A DNA stretch of 64,000 nt from an uncultured Clostridia bacterium (GCA_934501535.1 CAKSUM010000001.1:270509-334508); one strand, 5' to 3'. Numbered from the stretch's first letter, positions 51,850-61,579 are shown. Program-made: numbers and translations. Notes: generated by a model not told the origin, from the letters alone.

Positions 51850-53367
51850 ATGAAAAACAAATCAAGAGTAAAAAATGTTATGAATAACGTTTTCTTTTCC
51901 TTGATATGCCAGGCAGTCAACCTGATAATGCAATTTGTCGGCAGAACGGTATTTATACATACACTGACCGAAGAATATCTTGGAATAAACGGATTATTCG
52001 CAAATATTCTGACAATTTTATCATTTGCGGAGCTGGGCATAGGCGAGGCAATTATCTTCAATCTGTACAAGCCGCTGGCGGAAAACGACAGAAAAAAAAC
52101 CGCGTCACTTATGCTTTTATACAAAAAAGCATACACACTTATAGGCATCTTTGTTGCCGTAGCCGGGGTATGCGTAGTGCCGTTTTTGAACGTTATCATA
52201 AAAGATACCCCCGACATCGCAGAAAGTCTTACGCTTGTTTATCTGCTGTTCCTGTTCGACACAGCAAGCTCATACTTCTTCGCATACAAAAAGTCCATAA
52301 TAATAGCCGACCAGCAAAATTATCTGGTTGAACTGTATACGCAGGGTGTAAAAGTATGCATGGTAATTCTGCAGTGTGCAGTGCTTCTGACAACCGGCAA
52401 TTACATAGCATATCTGCTGCTTCAAATAGCAGGAACACTTTGCAGCAATATTGTCCTGTCACGCAAAGCGGAAAAAATGTACCCTTATTTGAAGGATAAA
52501 GCGGAAAAGCTCCCTAAAAGCGAAACCGCAAATATCTTTAAAAACGTGCGTTCCCTTGTGGTATATAAATTCGGGTCCGTTATATTGAACGGCACCGACA
52601 ATATTATAATTTCCGCCACAATGAAAGTTGCATACGTCGGATTAGTGTCAAACTATAACCTGATAATCAACGCATGCTCGTCCGTGCTCGGCAGAGTTGT
52701 AAACGCTTTTACGGCAAGCCTCGGAAACGTGAACGCAATCGAAAAAAACGATAAAAAATACTTTGTATTCAGAAAAGTATTTATGATAAATTCATGGATG
52801 TACGGTTTCGTAGCCGTATGCCTCCAACTGCTCACCAATGATTTCATCAGACTGTGGATAGGCGAAAAATATGTGCTGTCCGAATGGGTTTTAACCGCTC
52901 TCGCGCTGCATTTTTATATTTTCGGAGTACACAGCACCGCCAGTACATACCGCACCACGCTCGGGCTGTTCGTCAAAGGAAAAATCGCCCCAGTTTTAGC
53001 GGCAATACTGAATATCTTTCTCTCGCTTTGGCTCGGCAAACTTATAGGGCTTTCCGGAATATTTTTTGCGACATCAATATCACGCATACTCACAATGGGC
53101 ATCGTTGACCCGATTATCGTCTTTAATAAGATTGAACAGCCCGTTTTTAAATATTATCTTTTATATGCAAAGCATGCCGCATTGAGTATCGCGCTGTGCC
53201 TGCTGCTCAAATACGCAATAAGCTTTATAACAATTAACTCAATATTTTCCTGGATTTTGGCTGCGATTGTTGTAGCAATCGGATTTAACGGAATGATGCT
53301 TGCTCTCTTTGCAAAAAACAAAGAATTCCGCGATATTGCTGCTTCCGTAAAAAGGAGAATTATATGA
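51850..53367 (+). CDS. Wzx-like polysaccharide flippase (MOP superfamily)
   Basis: 505 residues with about 12-14 membrane helices; the start NNVFFSLICQAVNLIMQFVG and FVGRTVFIHTLTEEYLGINGLF are typical of lipopolysaccharide-biosynthesis flippases. It would move lipid-linked repeat units across the membrane for the polymerase. GGAG at 51840-51843 supports ATG 51850; the frame is open another 201 bases through the 158-base gap after the sulfotransferase gene, which contains no clear gene and is GC-richer than its neighbours. It overlaps the following gene by 4 bases. Confidence 0.87.
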   Translation: MKNKSRVKNVMNNVFFSLICQAVNLIMQFVGRTVFIHTLTEEYLGINGLFANILTILSFAELGIGEAIIFNLYKPLAENDRKKTASLMLLYKKAYTLIGIFVAVAGVCVVPFLNVIIKDTPDIAESLTLVYLLFLFDTASSYFFAYKKSIIIADQQNYLVELYTQGVKVCMVILQCAVLLTTGNYIAYLLLQIAGTLCSNIVLSRKAEKMYPYLKDKAEKLPKSETANIFKNVRSLVVYKFGSVILNGTDNIIISATMKVAYVGLVSNYNLIINACSSVLGRVVNAFTASLGNVNAIEKNDKKYFVFRKVFMINSWMYGFVAVCLQLLTNDFIRLWIGEKYVLSEWVLTALALHFYIFGVHSTASTYRTTLGLFVKGKIAPVLAAILNIFLSLWLGKLIGLSGIFFATSISRILTMGIVDPIIVFNKIEQPVFKYYLLYAKHAALSIALCLLLKYAISFITINSIFSWILAAIVVAIGFNGMMLALFAKNKEFRDIAASVKRRII

Positions 53368-54530
53368 AAGAACTGCTTTCCAAAAAGTCAAAATGCACCG
53401 GCTGCGGAGTTTGCGCCGCGGTCTGTCCGCGGCACTGCATTACAATGAAACTCGACCGCGAGGGCTTTTTGTATCCCCATACTGACGAAGAAAACTGTTC
53501 CTCCTGCGGCTTATGCATAAAAAAGTGCCACATGCGCAAAGAACAGAAAGAAAACGAGTGCAAAAATGTCCTTGTCGGCGTACATAAAAATAAGGATATA
53601 CTGCTCAATTCATCATCCGGAGGCGCATTTTCCGCCATTGCGGAACTGTGGTTTGAACAGCATGAAAACGCTGCCGTTTTCGGTGCATATATGACTGAGG
53701 ATTTCAGTGTTTTACATGATTTTTGCCGCAAATATGAACAAATGGCAAAATTCAGAAAGTCCAAATACATTTTCGGCAACAGTTCTTCGTCATACAGCCA
53801 AGTGAAAAATCTTCTTGATGACGGAGTATGGGTTCTGTATACCGGGACACCGTGTCAAATCGCCGCACTTAAATCATTCCTCGGCAAAGACCGCGAAAAT
53901 CTCATGTGCGTTGAAATATTCTGCCACGGTGCGGGCAGCAACGAACTTTTCAAAAGGTATATTAACGAAAGCAAAAACAAAATCACAAGCTACTCTTTCC
54001 GCGAAAAATCGGGTAATAACCCCAGAGATGTGAAGATTGTATACGCAGACGGCAAGACCGAAATAAAACACAAAGAGAACGATTTATACATGAGCGCTTA
54101 TGCCGAAGCGCTGTTTTACAGACCGTCATGCTATGAATGTAAGTATGCAAACAGCAGACGCGCCGCCGATATTTCTCTCGGCGACTGCTGGAAAATAAAA
54201 GACCTTTATGATGATTTTGACGATTTCGGCGGCGTATCGACAATATTATTTAACAGCGTCCGCGGCAAAGCCTTTGCTGACCCGATACAAACGAAAATGT
54301 ACTGCCGTGACGCGGATTATGAATTTATCCGCAAAAATACCGATACAATGCGCAGTCCGACATTTAAAAATGCAAAAAGGGAAAAATTCTACCGGTTATC
54401 CGGGCGGCATACCGTATCATATTCAATTGAAAAATGTCTTATCCGCAACGATAAGTTCAGAAAGCTGGCAGCCTGTTTGCTGAATGACAAGATAAAAGAG
54501 CAAATCAAACATTTGCTTAAAAGAATATAA
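53364..54530 (+). CDS. Fe-S protein of the coenzyme F420 hydrogenase beta-subunit type
   Basis: 388 residues. Two [4Fe-4S] ferredoxin motifs at the N-terminus: CTGCGVCAAVCPRHC (~11-25) and CSSCGLCIKKC (~45-55). FrhB N- and C-terminal domains follow, with SSSGGAFSAIAELW, YTGTPCQIAALKSFL, CHGAGSNELFKRYI and SCYECKYANSRRAADISLGD. Such proteins are common in capsule clusters, usually beside a polysaccharide pyruvyl transferase; none is visible here. A redox step in sugar modification is plausible. Overlaps the flippase gene by 4 bases. Confidence 0.85.
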   Translation: MKELLSKKSKCTGCGVCAAVCPRHCITMKLDREGFLYPHTDEENCSSCGLCIKKCHMRKEQKENECKNVLVGVHKNKDILLNSSSGGAFSAIAELWFEQHENAAVFGAYMTEDFSVLHDFCRKYEQMAKFRKSKYIFGNSSSSYSQVKNLLDDGVWVLYTGTPCQIAALKSFLGKDRENLMCVEIFCHGAGSNELFKRYINESKNKITSYSFREKSGNNPRDVKIVYADGKTEIKHKENDLYMSAYAEALFYRPSCYECKYANSRRAADISLGDCWKIKDLYDDFDDFGGVSTILFNSVRGKAFADPIQTKMYCRDADYEFIRKNTDTMRSPTFKNAKREKFYRLSGRHTVSYSIEKCLIRNDKFRKLAACLLNDKIKEQIKHLLKRI

Positions 54531-54550
54531 TATAGAGGGAGTAATCTGTT

Positions 54551-54967
54551 ATGAAAAAATATAAAGTCGGATATACAACCGGGGTTTTTGACTTGTTTCA
54601 TATAGGGCATCTTAACCTGCTGAAGCACGCCAAGGAAAAATGCGACTATCTTATAGTCGGCGTAAGCACCGACGAGCTGGTTTCCGAGTACAAGAACAAA
54701 ACACCCGTAATACCGTTCAGCCAGCGAATTGAAATAGTTAATTCCATAAAGTACGTTGATGAAACCCTGCCTCAGGAAACGATGGATAAATTTGCACAGT
54801 GGAAAAAAATTCACTACGATGTACTGCTACACGGTGATGACTGGAAAAATTCCGATATGTATAATGACATCGAAGAAAAACTTAACGCTGTCGGAGTAGA
54901 AGTTGTCTTTCTCCCCCACACCGACGGAATTTCCTCGACAGATATATCGACACGCTTAAGGAGATAA
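54551..54967 (+). CDS. tagD: Glycerol-3-phosphate cytidylyltransferase-like protein
   Basis: 138 residues, cytidylyltransferase family. YTTGVFDLFHIGHLNLLKHA contains the HxGH nucleotide-binding motif (residues ~17-20), and the C-terminal GISSTDISTRL is the ISSTxI-type signature. CDP-glycerol or a similar CDP-activated alditol would be the product, used to decorate the polysaccharide; a TagF-like transferase is not in the cluster. It precedes the nucleotidyltransferase gene by 2 bases. Confidence 0.8.
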   Translation: MKKYKVGYTTGVFDLFHIGHLNLLKHAKEKCDYLIVGVSTDELVSEYKNKTPVIPFSQRIEIVNSIKYVDETLPQETMDKFAQWKKIHYDVLLHGDDWKNSDMYNDIEEKLNAVGVEVVFLPHTDGISSTDISTRLRR

Positions 54968-54969
54968 CC

Positions 54970-56121
54970 ATGGACGAGCTTATATTATATCTTGCGCATT
55001 TGATGAAATGCGCCGTAACAGGAGAAACACCGCAGGCAATTCCGGACGGCATCAGTCTTTCGGATATTGTACGGTATGCTCACCTGCACAGTATAGACTG
55101 CTGCGTTTTCACCGCTTTGTCAAGGCTCGGCGCAGACAAAGAAGACCCGGCATTTAAGCAGCTGTCCGAATGGAACAATTCGGAAATAATGCGCGACACA
55201 TATCAGCAGCATTACCTCAGCAAAATAGCGGGACTGTTTGAGAAAAACGGTATTGACTCCATTATTTTAAAGGGCGGCGTGCTGAAAGAAATTTATCCCG
55301 AAACATATCTTCGCCAGTCATGTGACCTTGATATACTCACAGAGGATACCGAAAAGGCAGCCGACGTCATGAAAACGCTGGGTTTTTCCGTCGATGACTA
55401 CGATAATGATAACAGTCATCACGATGTTTTCATTTTAAAACCTTATCTCGTTGTGGAGCTGCACCGCAAATTTATGCGAAGGGAACATACATGGAGTCCG
55501 CAATTTGCGCACATGAAAGAAAGGAAAATCCCGTATAAAAATTATAGTCATGTATTTCAGCTTTCGGTTGAAGATTCGTATTTATTCATGCTCGCGCATA
55601 TGGCAAAGCACGTAAAATACAGCGGTATAGGAATGAAAGCGGTCCTGGATATTTGGCTCTTTAAAAAACACTATGCCGAAATTTCAGTTTCTGATGAATT
55701 GAAACAAATAATTGAAGCTTCAGCGCTTACGGAATTTGAAAGCTCGGTAGACAAGCTATGCAAATACTGGTTTGAGGGTGCTGCGCCCGATGATATTACC
55801 AAGGATTTTTCACGGCTTATGTTTACGAGCGGAAGCTACGGAAATGCACATAACGTTTCTTCCGAAAATGCGTATGAAACATCTTCGGGAAAATTCGCGA
55901 TATACCTTAAATCTTTTTTCAGCCCGGCAAAATCACTGCAGCACACTTACCCGATTTTGATAAAACACAAGTGGCTGCTGCCGTTTATCTGGATCAGGCG
56001 CGGCATGAGAATTGTGTTCCGTGATAAGAAAGCACGCAAACAATTTGTTGAAAATACAAATAAGGCAGATGCACAGCTCGGGAAAAAACTTAATGATATT
56101 AAAAACAATATAGGTTTGTGA
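54970..56121 (+). CDS. Nucleotidyltransferase-fold protein (NTP_transf_5 family)
   Basis: 383 residues. The core IILKGGVLKEIYPETYLRQS then CDLDILTEDTEKA (~98-130) has the GG and DxD elements of the nucleotidyltransferase fold, matching the uncharacterised NTP_transf_5 family often found in capsule loci. VVELHRKFM and HMAKHVKYSGIGMKAVLDIW follow. The reaction and substrate are unknown. It sits two bases after the cytidylyltransferase gene and may work with it. Confidence 0.75.
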   Translation: MDELILYLAHLMKCAVTGETPQAIPDGISLSDIVRYAHLHSIDCCVFTALSRLGADKEDPAFKQLSEWNNSEIMRDTYQQHYLSKIAGLFEKNGIDSIILKGGVLKEIYPETYLRQSCDLDILTEDTEKAADVMKTLGFSVDDYDNDNSHHDVFILKPYLVVELHRKFMRREHTWSPQFAHMKERKIPYKNYSHVFQLSVEDSYLFMLAHMAKHVKYSGIGMKAVLDIWLFKKHYAEISVSDELKQIIEASALTEFESSVDKLCKYWFEGAAPDDITKDFSRLMFTSGSYGNAHNVSSENAYETSSGKFAIYLKSFFSPAKSLQHTYPILIKHKWLLPFIWIRRGMRIVFRDKKARKQFVENTNKADAQLGKKLNDIKNNIGL

Positions 56122-56178
56122 GCTATAAATAAAGAAAATAAATAAAGCAGGTAATTATAAAGCATAGGAGGCTATATT

Positions 56179-57231
56179 ATGGGTAGTATTTTTAAGGACA
56201 AAACACTTTTGATAACAGGCGGAACAGGTTCATTCGGAAACGCGGTACTGAACCGTTTTTTGGACACCGACATAGGCGAAATAAGAATTTTTTCGCGCGA
56301 TGAAAAAAAGCAGGACGATATGCGTCATGAATATCAGGCGAAATACGCAGACTTGAGCAACAAAATCAAGTTTTATATAGGCGATGTGCGCGATTTACAA
56401 AGCGTTCAGAACGCAATGCACGGAGTAGATTACATTTTCCACGCGGCTGCTCTGAAGCAAGTTCCGTCATGTGAATTTTTCCCAATGGAGGCTGTAAAAA
56501 CAAACGTTATCGGAACTGATAACGTCCTGACGGCAGCTATAAACGAGGGTGTAAAAAAAGTCATCTGCCTTTCAACCGACAAGGCGGCATATCCGGTAAA
56601 TGCAATGGGCACCGCGAAAGCGATGATGGAAAAAGTTGTGGTTGCAAAATCAAGAACGGTTTCTCCCGAAAAAACATCAATATGCTGCACTCGCTACGGA
56701 AATGTGCTGTGCTCGCGCGGCAGCGTTGTTCCGCTGTGGATTGAGCAAATTAAAAACGGTGAACCGATTACAATTACCGAGCCGAACATGACAAGATTTG
56801 TAATGTCGCTTGAAGAAGCGGTAGAGCTTGTCATATTCGCCTTTGAGCACGCGGAAAGCGGCGACATTATGGTACAAAAGGCTCCGGCATGCACCATAGA
56901 AACTCTGGCAATGGCAACCAAGGAATTATTCGACAAGCAAAATAAAAGCGAAATCCGTATTATCGGCATTCGTCACGGTGAAAAAATGTACGAAACGCTG
57001 CTCACCAACGAGGAGTGCGCCCACGCAATAGATATGGGTGATTTCTACCGCGTTCCGGCGGACAAGCGCGACCTGAACTATGATAAATACTTCAAAACCG
57101 GCGATGCTGAGCGAAATCCGCTTACGGAATTTAATTCAAACAATACTCAGCTTTGGCAGGTTGAAGAAGTTAAAAATAAGCTCTCGGAGCTGAGCTACAT
57201 ACAAGACGAGCTTGCAAAGGCAGAGGAGTAA
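56179..57231 (+). CDS. capE: UDP-GlcNAc 4,6-dehydratase/5-epimerase (CapE/WbjB type)
   Basis: 350 residues, extended SDR fold. LLITGGTGSFGNAVLNRFL (~9-27) is the NAD(P) loop; FSRDEKKQDDMRHEY, HAAALKQVPSCEFFPMEAVK and LSTDKAAYPVNAMGTAK match CapE. The tyrosine of the usual YxxxK appears as M in the NAMGTAK segment, as in this dehydratase subgroup. It converts UDP-GlcNAc to a UDP-4-keto-6-deoxy-L-arabino-hexulose, the first step to UDP-L-FucNAc. capF and capG follow directly. AGGAGG precedes ATG 56179. Confidence 0.88.
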   Translation: MGSIFKDKTLLITGGTGSFGNAVLNRFLDTDIGEIRIFSRDEKKQDDMRHEYQAKYADLSNKIKFYIGDVRDLQSVQNAMHGVDYIFHAAALKQVPSCEFFPMEAVKTNVIGTDNVLTAAINEGVKKVICLSTDKAAYPVNAMGTAKAMMEKVVVAKSRTVSPEKTSICCTRYGNVLCSRGSVVPLWIEQIKNGEPITITEPNMTRFVMSLEEAVELVIFAFEHAESGDIMVQKAPACTIETLAMATKELFDKQNKSEIRIIGIRHGEKMYETLLTNEECAHAIDMGDFYRVPADKRDLNYDKYFKTGDAERNPLTEFNSNNTQLWQVEEVKNKLSELSYIQDELAKAEE

Positions 57232-57235
57232 TCAC

Positions 57236-58393
57236 ATGAAAATACTTGTAACGGGTGCAAACGGATTTTTAGGAAAGAATTTATGCGAAACCCTTAAAAA
57301 TATCCGTGACGGAAAGGACAAAACACGCGGTGTTGATGTCGATGAAATATACGAATTTGATATTGATACTCCCAAGGAAAAGCTCTCGGAATACTGCAAA
57401 AATGCAGATTTTGTGTTCCATCTGGCAGGCATAAACCGCCCGAAAACGGAAGATGAATTTATGGCCGGTAACTTCGGATTTACGTCGGAGCTTCTGGCAG
57501 AGCTGAAAAAATCACAGAAAAAAGCTCCGATAATGATTTCATCATCAATTCAGGCGGCGCTTGATAATCCGTACGGAAAATCAAAAAAAGCCGGCGAAGA
57601 GCTGATATTCGGCTACGGTAGGGACTGCGGAATAAATACGCTTGTCTACCGTTTCCCCAACCTGTTCGGGAAATGGTGCAGACCGAATTACAACAGCGCC
57701 GTTGCAACCTTTTGTCACAACATCGCTCACAATCTGCCGATAACCGTAAATGACAGAAATCACATGATGACATTATGCTATGTTGATGATGTCATTGACG
57801 AACTTATAAGAGCCTTAAAAAATGAAGAGAACCGCCGGGGCGAATACTGCGTTGTACCCGTCGAGCATAAAATCACGCTCGGTGAAATTGCGGATTTACT
57901 GTATTCATTCAAAGAGAGCCGCAGCACAAAAATCATTCCGGACATGACGGATGGCAGTTTCTCCAAAAAGCTGTACTCAACCTACCTGACCTATCTTGAA
58001 CCGGATAATTTTGCATATAAACTGAAGATGAACTGCGACGCACGCGGCAGCTTTACGGAAATACTGCGTTCGGGAAATGCCGGTCAATTCAGTGTGAATA
58101 TATCAAAACCCGGAATAACAAAAGGTCAGCACTGGCACAACACAAAGAACGAAAAATTTGTTGTTGTATCGGGACACGGGCTTATTCAGCTGCGCAAAAT
58201 CGGAAGCGATGAAGTGATAAATTATGAAGTCAGCGGTGATGAAATTACCGTAGTGGATATGATTCCGGGATACACTCACAATATTATAAACCTGTCGGAT
58301 ACCGAGGATTTGGTAACGTTCATGTGGTGCAATGAGTGCTTTAATCCGGATAAACCGGACACATATTATGAAGAGGTGGATAAAAATGTCTAA
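57236..58393 (+). CDS. capF: Bifunctional reductase/C3-epimerase (CapF/WbjC type)
   Basis: 385 residues in two domains. Residues 1-245: SDR fold with ILVTGANGFLGKNLCETLKN, FVFHLAGINRPKTEDEF and NPYGKSKKAGEEL (Tyr-x3-Lys). Residues ~265-380: cupin domain with GITKGQHWHNTKNEKFVVVS, giving metal-ligand histidines, and PGYTHNIINLSDTEDLVTF. This fusion is diagnostic of CapF, which makes UDP-N-acetyl-6-deoxy-L-talosamine. AGAGGAGTAATCAC sets the ATG at 57236, 4 bases after the capE stop. Confidence 0.9.
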   Translation: MKILVTGANGFLGKNLCETLKNIRDGKDKTRGVDVDEIYEFDIDTPKEKLSEYCKNADFVFHLAGINRPKTEDEFMAGNFGFTSELLAELKKSQKKAPIMISSSIQAALDNPYGKSKKAGEELIFGYGRDCGINTLVYRFPNLFGKWCRPNYNSAVATFCHNIAHNLPITVNDRNHMMTLCYVDDVIDELIRALKNEENRRGEYCVVPVEHKITLGEIADLLYSFKESRSTKIIPDMTDGSFSKKLYSTYLTYLEPDNFAYKLKMNCDARGSFTEILRSGNAGQFSVNISKPGITKGQHWHNTKNEKFVVVSGHGLIQLRKIGSDEVINYEVSGDEITVVDMIPGYTHNIINLSDTEDLVTFMWCNECFNPDKPDTYYEEVDKNV

Positions 58394-59531
58394 ACTGAAA
58401 CTCATGACAATTATAGGAACAAGACCGGAGATAATTCGTCTTGCGGCATGCATTAAGGCATGTGATAAATATTTTGAGCAAATACTTGTTCATACGGGTC
58501 AAAATTATGACTATTCATTAAATCAGGTTTTTTTTGATGATTTGGGGCTTCGCGCTCCGGATTATTATCTTGATGCCGTCGGTGAAAATCTCGGTCAGAC
58601 AATGGGAAACATAATCGCAAAATCATATGAGCTGATGCTGAAGGAAAAGCCCGACGCGGTATTTGTGCTGGGCGATACCAACTCATGCCTGTCGGTAATA
58701 GGCGCAAAGCGTCTGCACATACCGGTGTTTCATATGGAGGCAGGCAACCGCTGCTTTGATGAATGTCTGCCCGAGGAAACCAATCGCCGCATCGTAGATA
58801 TAATTTCCGATGTAAATATGTGCTATTCCGAACATGCAAGAAGATACCTTAATGCCTCAGGCGTTGCAAAAGAGAGAACATACGTTGTCGGTTCGCCTAT
58901 GGCGGAGGTGCTTTCTGCAAATCTGGACAAGATAAAAGCGAGCAATGTTCTCGAAAAACTCAGCTTGGAAAAGAAAAAATATATTCTTCTTTCCGCTCAC
59001 CGCGAGGAAAATATTGATACCGAAAAAAACTTTATGAGCCTGATGAATGCGGTAAACGCAATGGCGGAAAAATACGATATGCCGATACTGTATTCCTGTC
59101 ACCCGAGAAGCAAAAAATTTATAGAACAGCGCAGATTTGAATTTGATAAGCGCGTCATTAAGCATGAACCGCTGGGATTTCATGACTATAATAACCTGCA
59201 AATGAACGCATTCTGCGTTGTTTCGGACAGCGGAACACTTCCGGAGGAATCAAGCTTTTTCCTGTCGGTAGGAAACCCTATTCCGGCGGTGTGCATCAGA
59301 ACCAGCACAGAGCGCCCCGAGGCATTGGATAAGGGAAACTTTATCCTTGCCGGAATAACAACAGAACAGGTATTGCAGGCAGTTGATACAGCTGTCGAGA
59401 TGAATAAGAACGGCGACCTGGGTATTCCCGTGCCGAATTATACAGATGAAAATGTATCGGTCAAGGTTGTCAAGCTTATTCAAAGCTATACCGGAGTGGT
59501 TAATAAAATGGTCTGGAGAAAAGATGTATAA
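58386..59531 (+). CDS. capG: UDP-GlcNAc 2-epimerase-like enzyme (CapG/WbjD type)
   Basis: 381 residues, non-hydrolysing UDP-GlcNAc 2-epimerase fold. TIIGTRPEIIRLAACIKACD, LVHTGQNYDYSLNQVFFDDL, LGDTNSCLSVIGAKRLHIPV, HMEAGNRCFDECLPEETNRR, SAHREENIDTEKNF and VVSDSGTLPEESSFF are all present. It carries out the last epimerisation to UDP-N-acetyl-L-fucosamine. It overlaps capF by 8 bases and ends the operon. Confidence 0.9.
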   Translation: MSKLKLMTIIGTRPEIIRLAACIKACDKYFEQILVHTGQNYDYSLNQVFFDDLGLRAPDYYLDAVGENLGQTMGNIIAKSYELMLKEKPDAVFVLGDTNSCLSVIGAKRLHIPVFHMEAGNRCFDECLPEETNRRIVDIISDVNMCYSEHARRYLNASGVAKERTYVVGSPMAEVLSANLDKIKASNVLEKLSLEKKKYILLSAHREENIDTEKNFMSLMNAVNAMAEKYDMPILYSCHPRSKKFIEQRRFEFDKRVIKHEPLGFHDYNNLQMNAFCVVSDSGTLPEESSFFLSVGNPIPAVCIRTSTERPEALDKGNFILAGITTEQVLQAVDTAVEMNKNGDLGIPVPNYTDENVSVKVVKLIQSYTGVVNKMVWRKDV

Positions 59532-59582
59532 ATTTTAAAACCGCTTTTAAACCATGCGAACATCACATTGTTTTTATATGAC

Positions 59583-59614
59583 AAAAAGGCAGACAAGAAT
59601 GTGTCTGCCTTTTT
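59583..59614. terminator. Bidirectional terminator after the capsule operon
   Basis: AAAAAGGCAGACA (59583-59595) pairs exactly with TGTCTGCCTTTTT (59602-59614). It serves capG on the plus strand and the phage-like genes on the minus strand. Confidence 0.92.
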
Positions 59615-59638
59615 AAATTATTCGCCCGCTTCTGCCAA

Positions 59639-59830
59639 TCAGTTAATGCTCACCGTTTCTTCAGCAATAACATTTTTTTCTTCTATCAATGTCTGCAGTC
59701 TTGCTAAATCGTCCGTAGTAAGCACATTCTTCTCATAGTACCCTGCGGCGTTCATAATAACCTGGTAATCAGGCATCTTCCCTACCGCGTCGCAAAAGCC
59801 CTTCATCAAAAACTCTCTTAGATTAAACAT
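59639..59830 (-). CDS. XkdX-like small phage-tail-associated protein
   Basis: 63 residues, MFNLREFLMKGFCDAVGKMP onward, helix-rich, ending with a DDLARLQTLIEEKN helix. Short proteins of this type follow tail-fibre genes in clostridial prophages and are annotated XkdX-like or hypothetical. AAGGAG lies seven bases before ATG. It is 96 bases downstream of the fibre-like gene on the same strand. Function unknown. Confidence 0.55.
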   Translation of the reverse strand: MFNLREFLMKGFCDAVGKMPDYQVIMNAAGYYEKNVLTTDDLARLQTLIEEKNVIAEETVSIN

Positions 59831-59926
59831 AATTTTCTCCTTTTCATTACTTAAAATATAACCGAATTACATTCTCGGCACGCCGAACCTGCATGCGCAA
59901 AGCGACACTATATGTCCGTCTGTTGA

Positions 59927-61438
59927 TTATGTATTGCTGCCTTGTGACAAAATGGCATTTTTAAGCTCGGCTATTATTTTATTAATATCCTGATAATATC
60001 CGGTTTCTATTTTTTTCGGTGCAGTCTGCATGCCGCATATAATATTATTTGCTGCACTTTTTAATGTCAAAAGCTCGCCCGTAACTGAAATGGCAGATTC
60101 TGTGTTCCCGCTTACATGCTTTTTGCCGATAAAATCAACATATTCATTTTGAGCAATCGGGGCGTCAGTTTCTGCAACCGCATCTGCGCTTTTATAAGTT
60201 TCCCAGCCGGTTGCGGCAGTACCCGTTTCGAGCTGCGGCTTTAATACTGTATTCTGAAAAACAGTTTCCGCCGGAAGCACGAAAAACACTCTCAAGCCCG
60301 TGTATTCCTGCGAGGACAAATCAAACGAGAGTGAGCTGCCCGCATCTCTTTTCTGGAAAACACGAGTCTGTCCGTTATAAAGGTCCGCATACAAATATGC
60401 ACTGTCAGATCCGCCGGATAAAATGTATTTTCCTTCGGGAAGCGTAAACTTAGCCTGATCTTCAACTATAAAGTAGGTTGTGACGGTTGCGGTACCGCTG
60501 ACCGTTATCGAACCGTCACCGTTATCGGTTATAATCAGACCGTTCGCAGTTTTGCTTGAGCCGGCATACGGATATGTCAGCAAGTTCTTTCCCGTAATCT
60601 TTAACGGTATTTTATATTTGCCGCTTGCAGCGTCCAATTCTCCGATACCGCCTTCATTTCCGTAAACTCTGCATGAAAGCAACGGCTTATTTTCCAAATG
60701 GTCTGTAAGAGTTATCGGATATCCCGAAACAGCAGTATGCGGAATAGCTGCTTTTGTGTCAATCGCCGTTTTTATTTCGGAATCGTCATATTCATGCAGA
60801 GATTCCAGCTTTGCCTTTGCCGCATCCGTGTAATTATTATCGGTATGAACATAGTTTGCGTCCGCAACCAGATAACTGTCATTTTCAAGCTGACTCGTTT
60901 TGGTCGGTATGTTCAAATCGGTAATATCTTCGGTTTTATGAGTGTGAGTCTTGGCGGCAAATTTTTTAGGCAAATTACTCAAGTCCGTTTTAATGCCGTC
61001 AATTTCCTCACTAAGCTTTTCATTTTCATCTTCAACCGTTTTTGTCTGTTTTTTGCAGTCAGCCAATTGAGATACAATTGTTTCGTATACGCTCGGCGTT
61101 GGTTCGTCCGGCGTATCACCCTCTTTGTAGCCGCTTTCCTCAACCCGAACCGCAACAGAATTTGTTGTTATACGTCTGAATTTTTCGCCGTTTTGCGTGC
61201 CGAATACCGACACATTAAAACTGCCCGACAATACTTCGTGCGGCACAATGCAGGCGTCATCGTTCAAAAGCACGCTGTAACTTTCGCTCACATTTGAAAA
61301 AATCGCTGTTTTTTCAAATCCGGACCATTCCGCCGAGAAACAGAATTTGCAATTAATGTAGTTTACCGTTTCCGATGCAATGAACTCGTTTTCACATAAT
61401 GCCATGTTTTGATTATGCACATTAAATGTAATTGTCAT
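59927..61438 (-). CDS. Phage tail-fibre/baseplate-like protein
   Basis: 503 residues. The N-terminal ~105 residues form a BppU-like beta domain (YINCKFCFSAEWSGFEKTAI, VSVFGTQNGEKFRR). Residues ~120-160 are a coiled coil (CKKQTKTVEDENEKLSEEID). THTHKTEDITDLNIPTKTSQ (~167-186) is typical of phage fibre repeats. A beta-sandwich around 280-420 (NGDGSITVSGTATVTTYFIV) may bind carbohydrate. No other phage structural genes are nearby, so this is an isolated fragment or a domesticated fibre. GGGGGAAAAAACT precedes the ATG. A strong promoter lies 140 bases upstream. Confidence 0.72.
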   Translation of the reverse strand: MTITFNVHNQNMALCENEFIASETVNYINCKFCFSAEWSGFEKTAIFSNVSESYSVLLNDDACIVPHEVLSGSFNVSVFGTQNGEKFRRITTNSVAVRVEESGYKEGDTPDEPTPSVYETIVSQLADCKKQTKTVEDENEKLSEEIDGIKTDLSNLPKKFAAKTHTHKTEDITDLNIPTKTSQLENDSYLVADANYVHTDNNYTDAAKAKLESLHEYDDSEIKTAIDTKAAIPHTAVSGYPITLTDHLENKPLLSCRVYGNEGGIGELDAASGKYKIPLKITGKNLLTYPYAGSSKTANGLIITDNGDGSITVSGTATVTTYFIVEDQAKFTLPEGKYILSGGSDSAYLYADLYNGQTRVFQKRDAGSSLSFDLSSQEYTGLRVFFVLPAETVFQNTVLKPQLETGTAATGWETYKSADAVAETDAPIAQNEYVDFIGKKHVSGNTESAISVTGELLTLKSAANNIICGMQTAPKKIETGYYQDINKIIAELKNAILSQGSNT

Positions 61439-61473
61439 AGTTTTTTCCCCCTTGATTAAACATTACATTTTAC

Positions 61474-61567
61474 ACACGTTTCGTGTATATGCCTCCTTTT
61501 TTGAATTAATTTTTATACGTAAAAGCTTTTATTATACTTGAATTATTGACGTGTACACGTAATTCAA
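61474..61567. repeat. Dyads in the leader of the phage-like operon
   Basis: ACACG-TTT-CGTGT (61474-61486) and the 12-base palindrome ACGTGTACACGT (61549-61560) flanked by TTGAATTA and TAATTCAA (61538-61567). Both lie between promoter and start codon. Together with the dyad inside the promoter spacer they could be operator sites or RNA hairpins. The 61439-61762 interval holds nothing else but promoters. Confidence 0.6.
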
Positions 61568-61579
61568 ATAACTGTCCCT

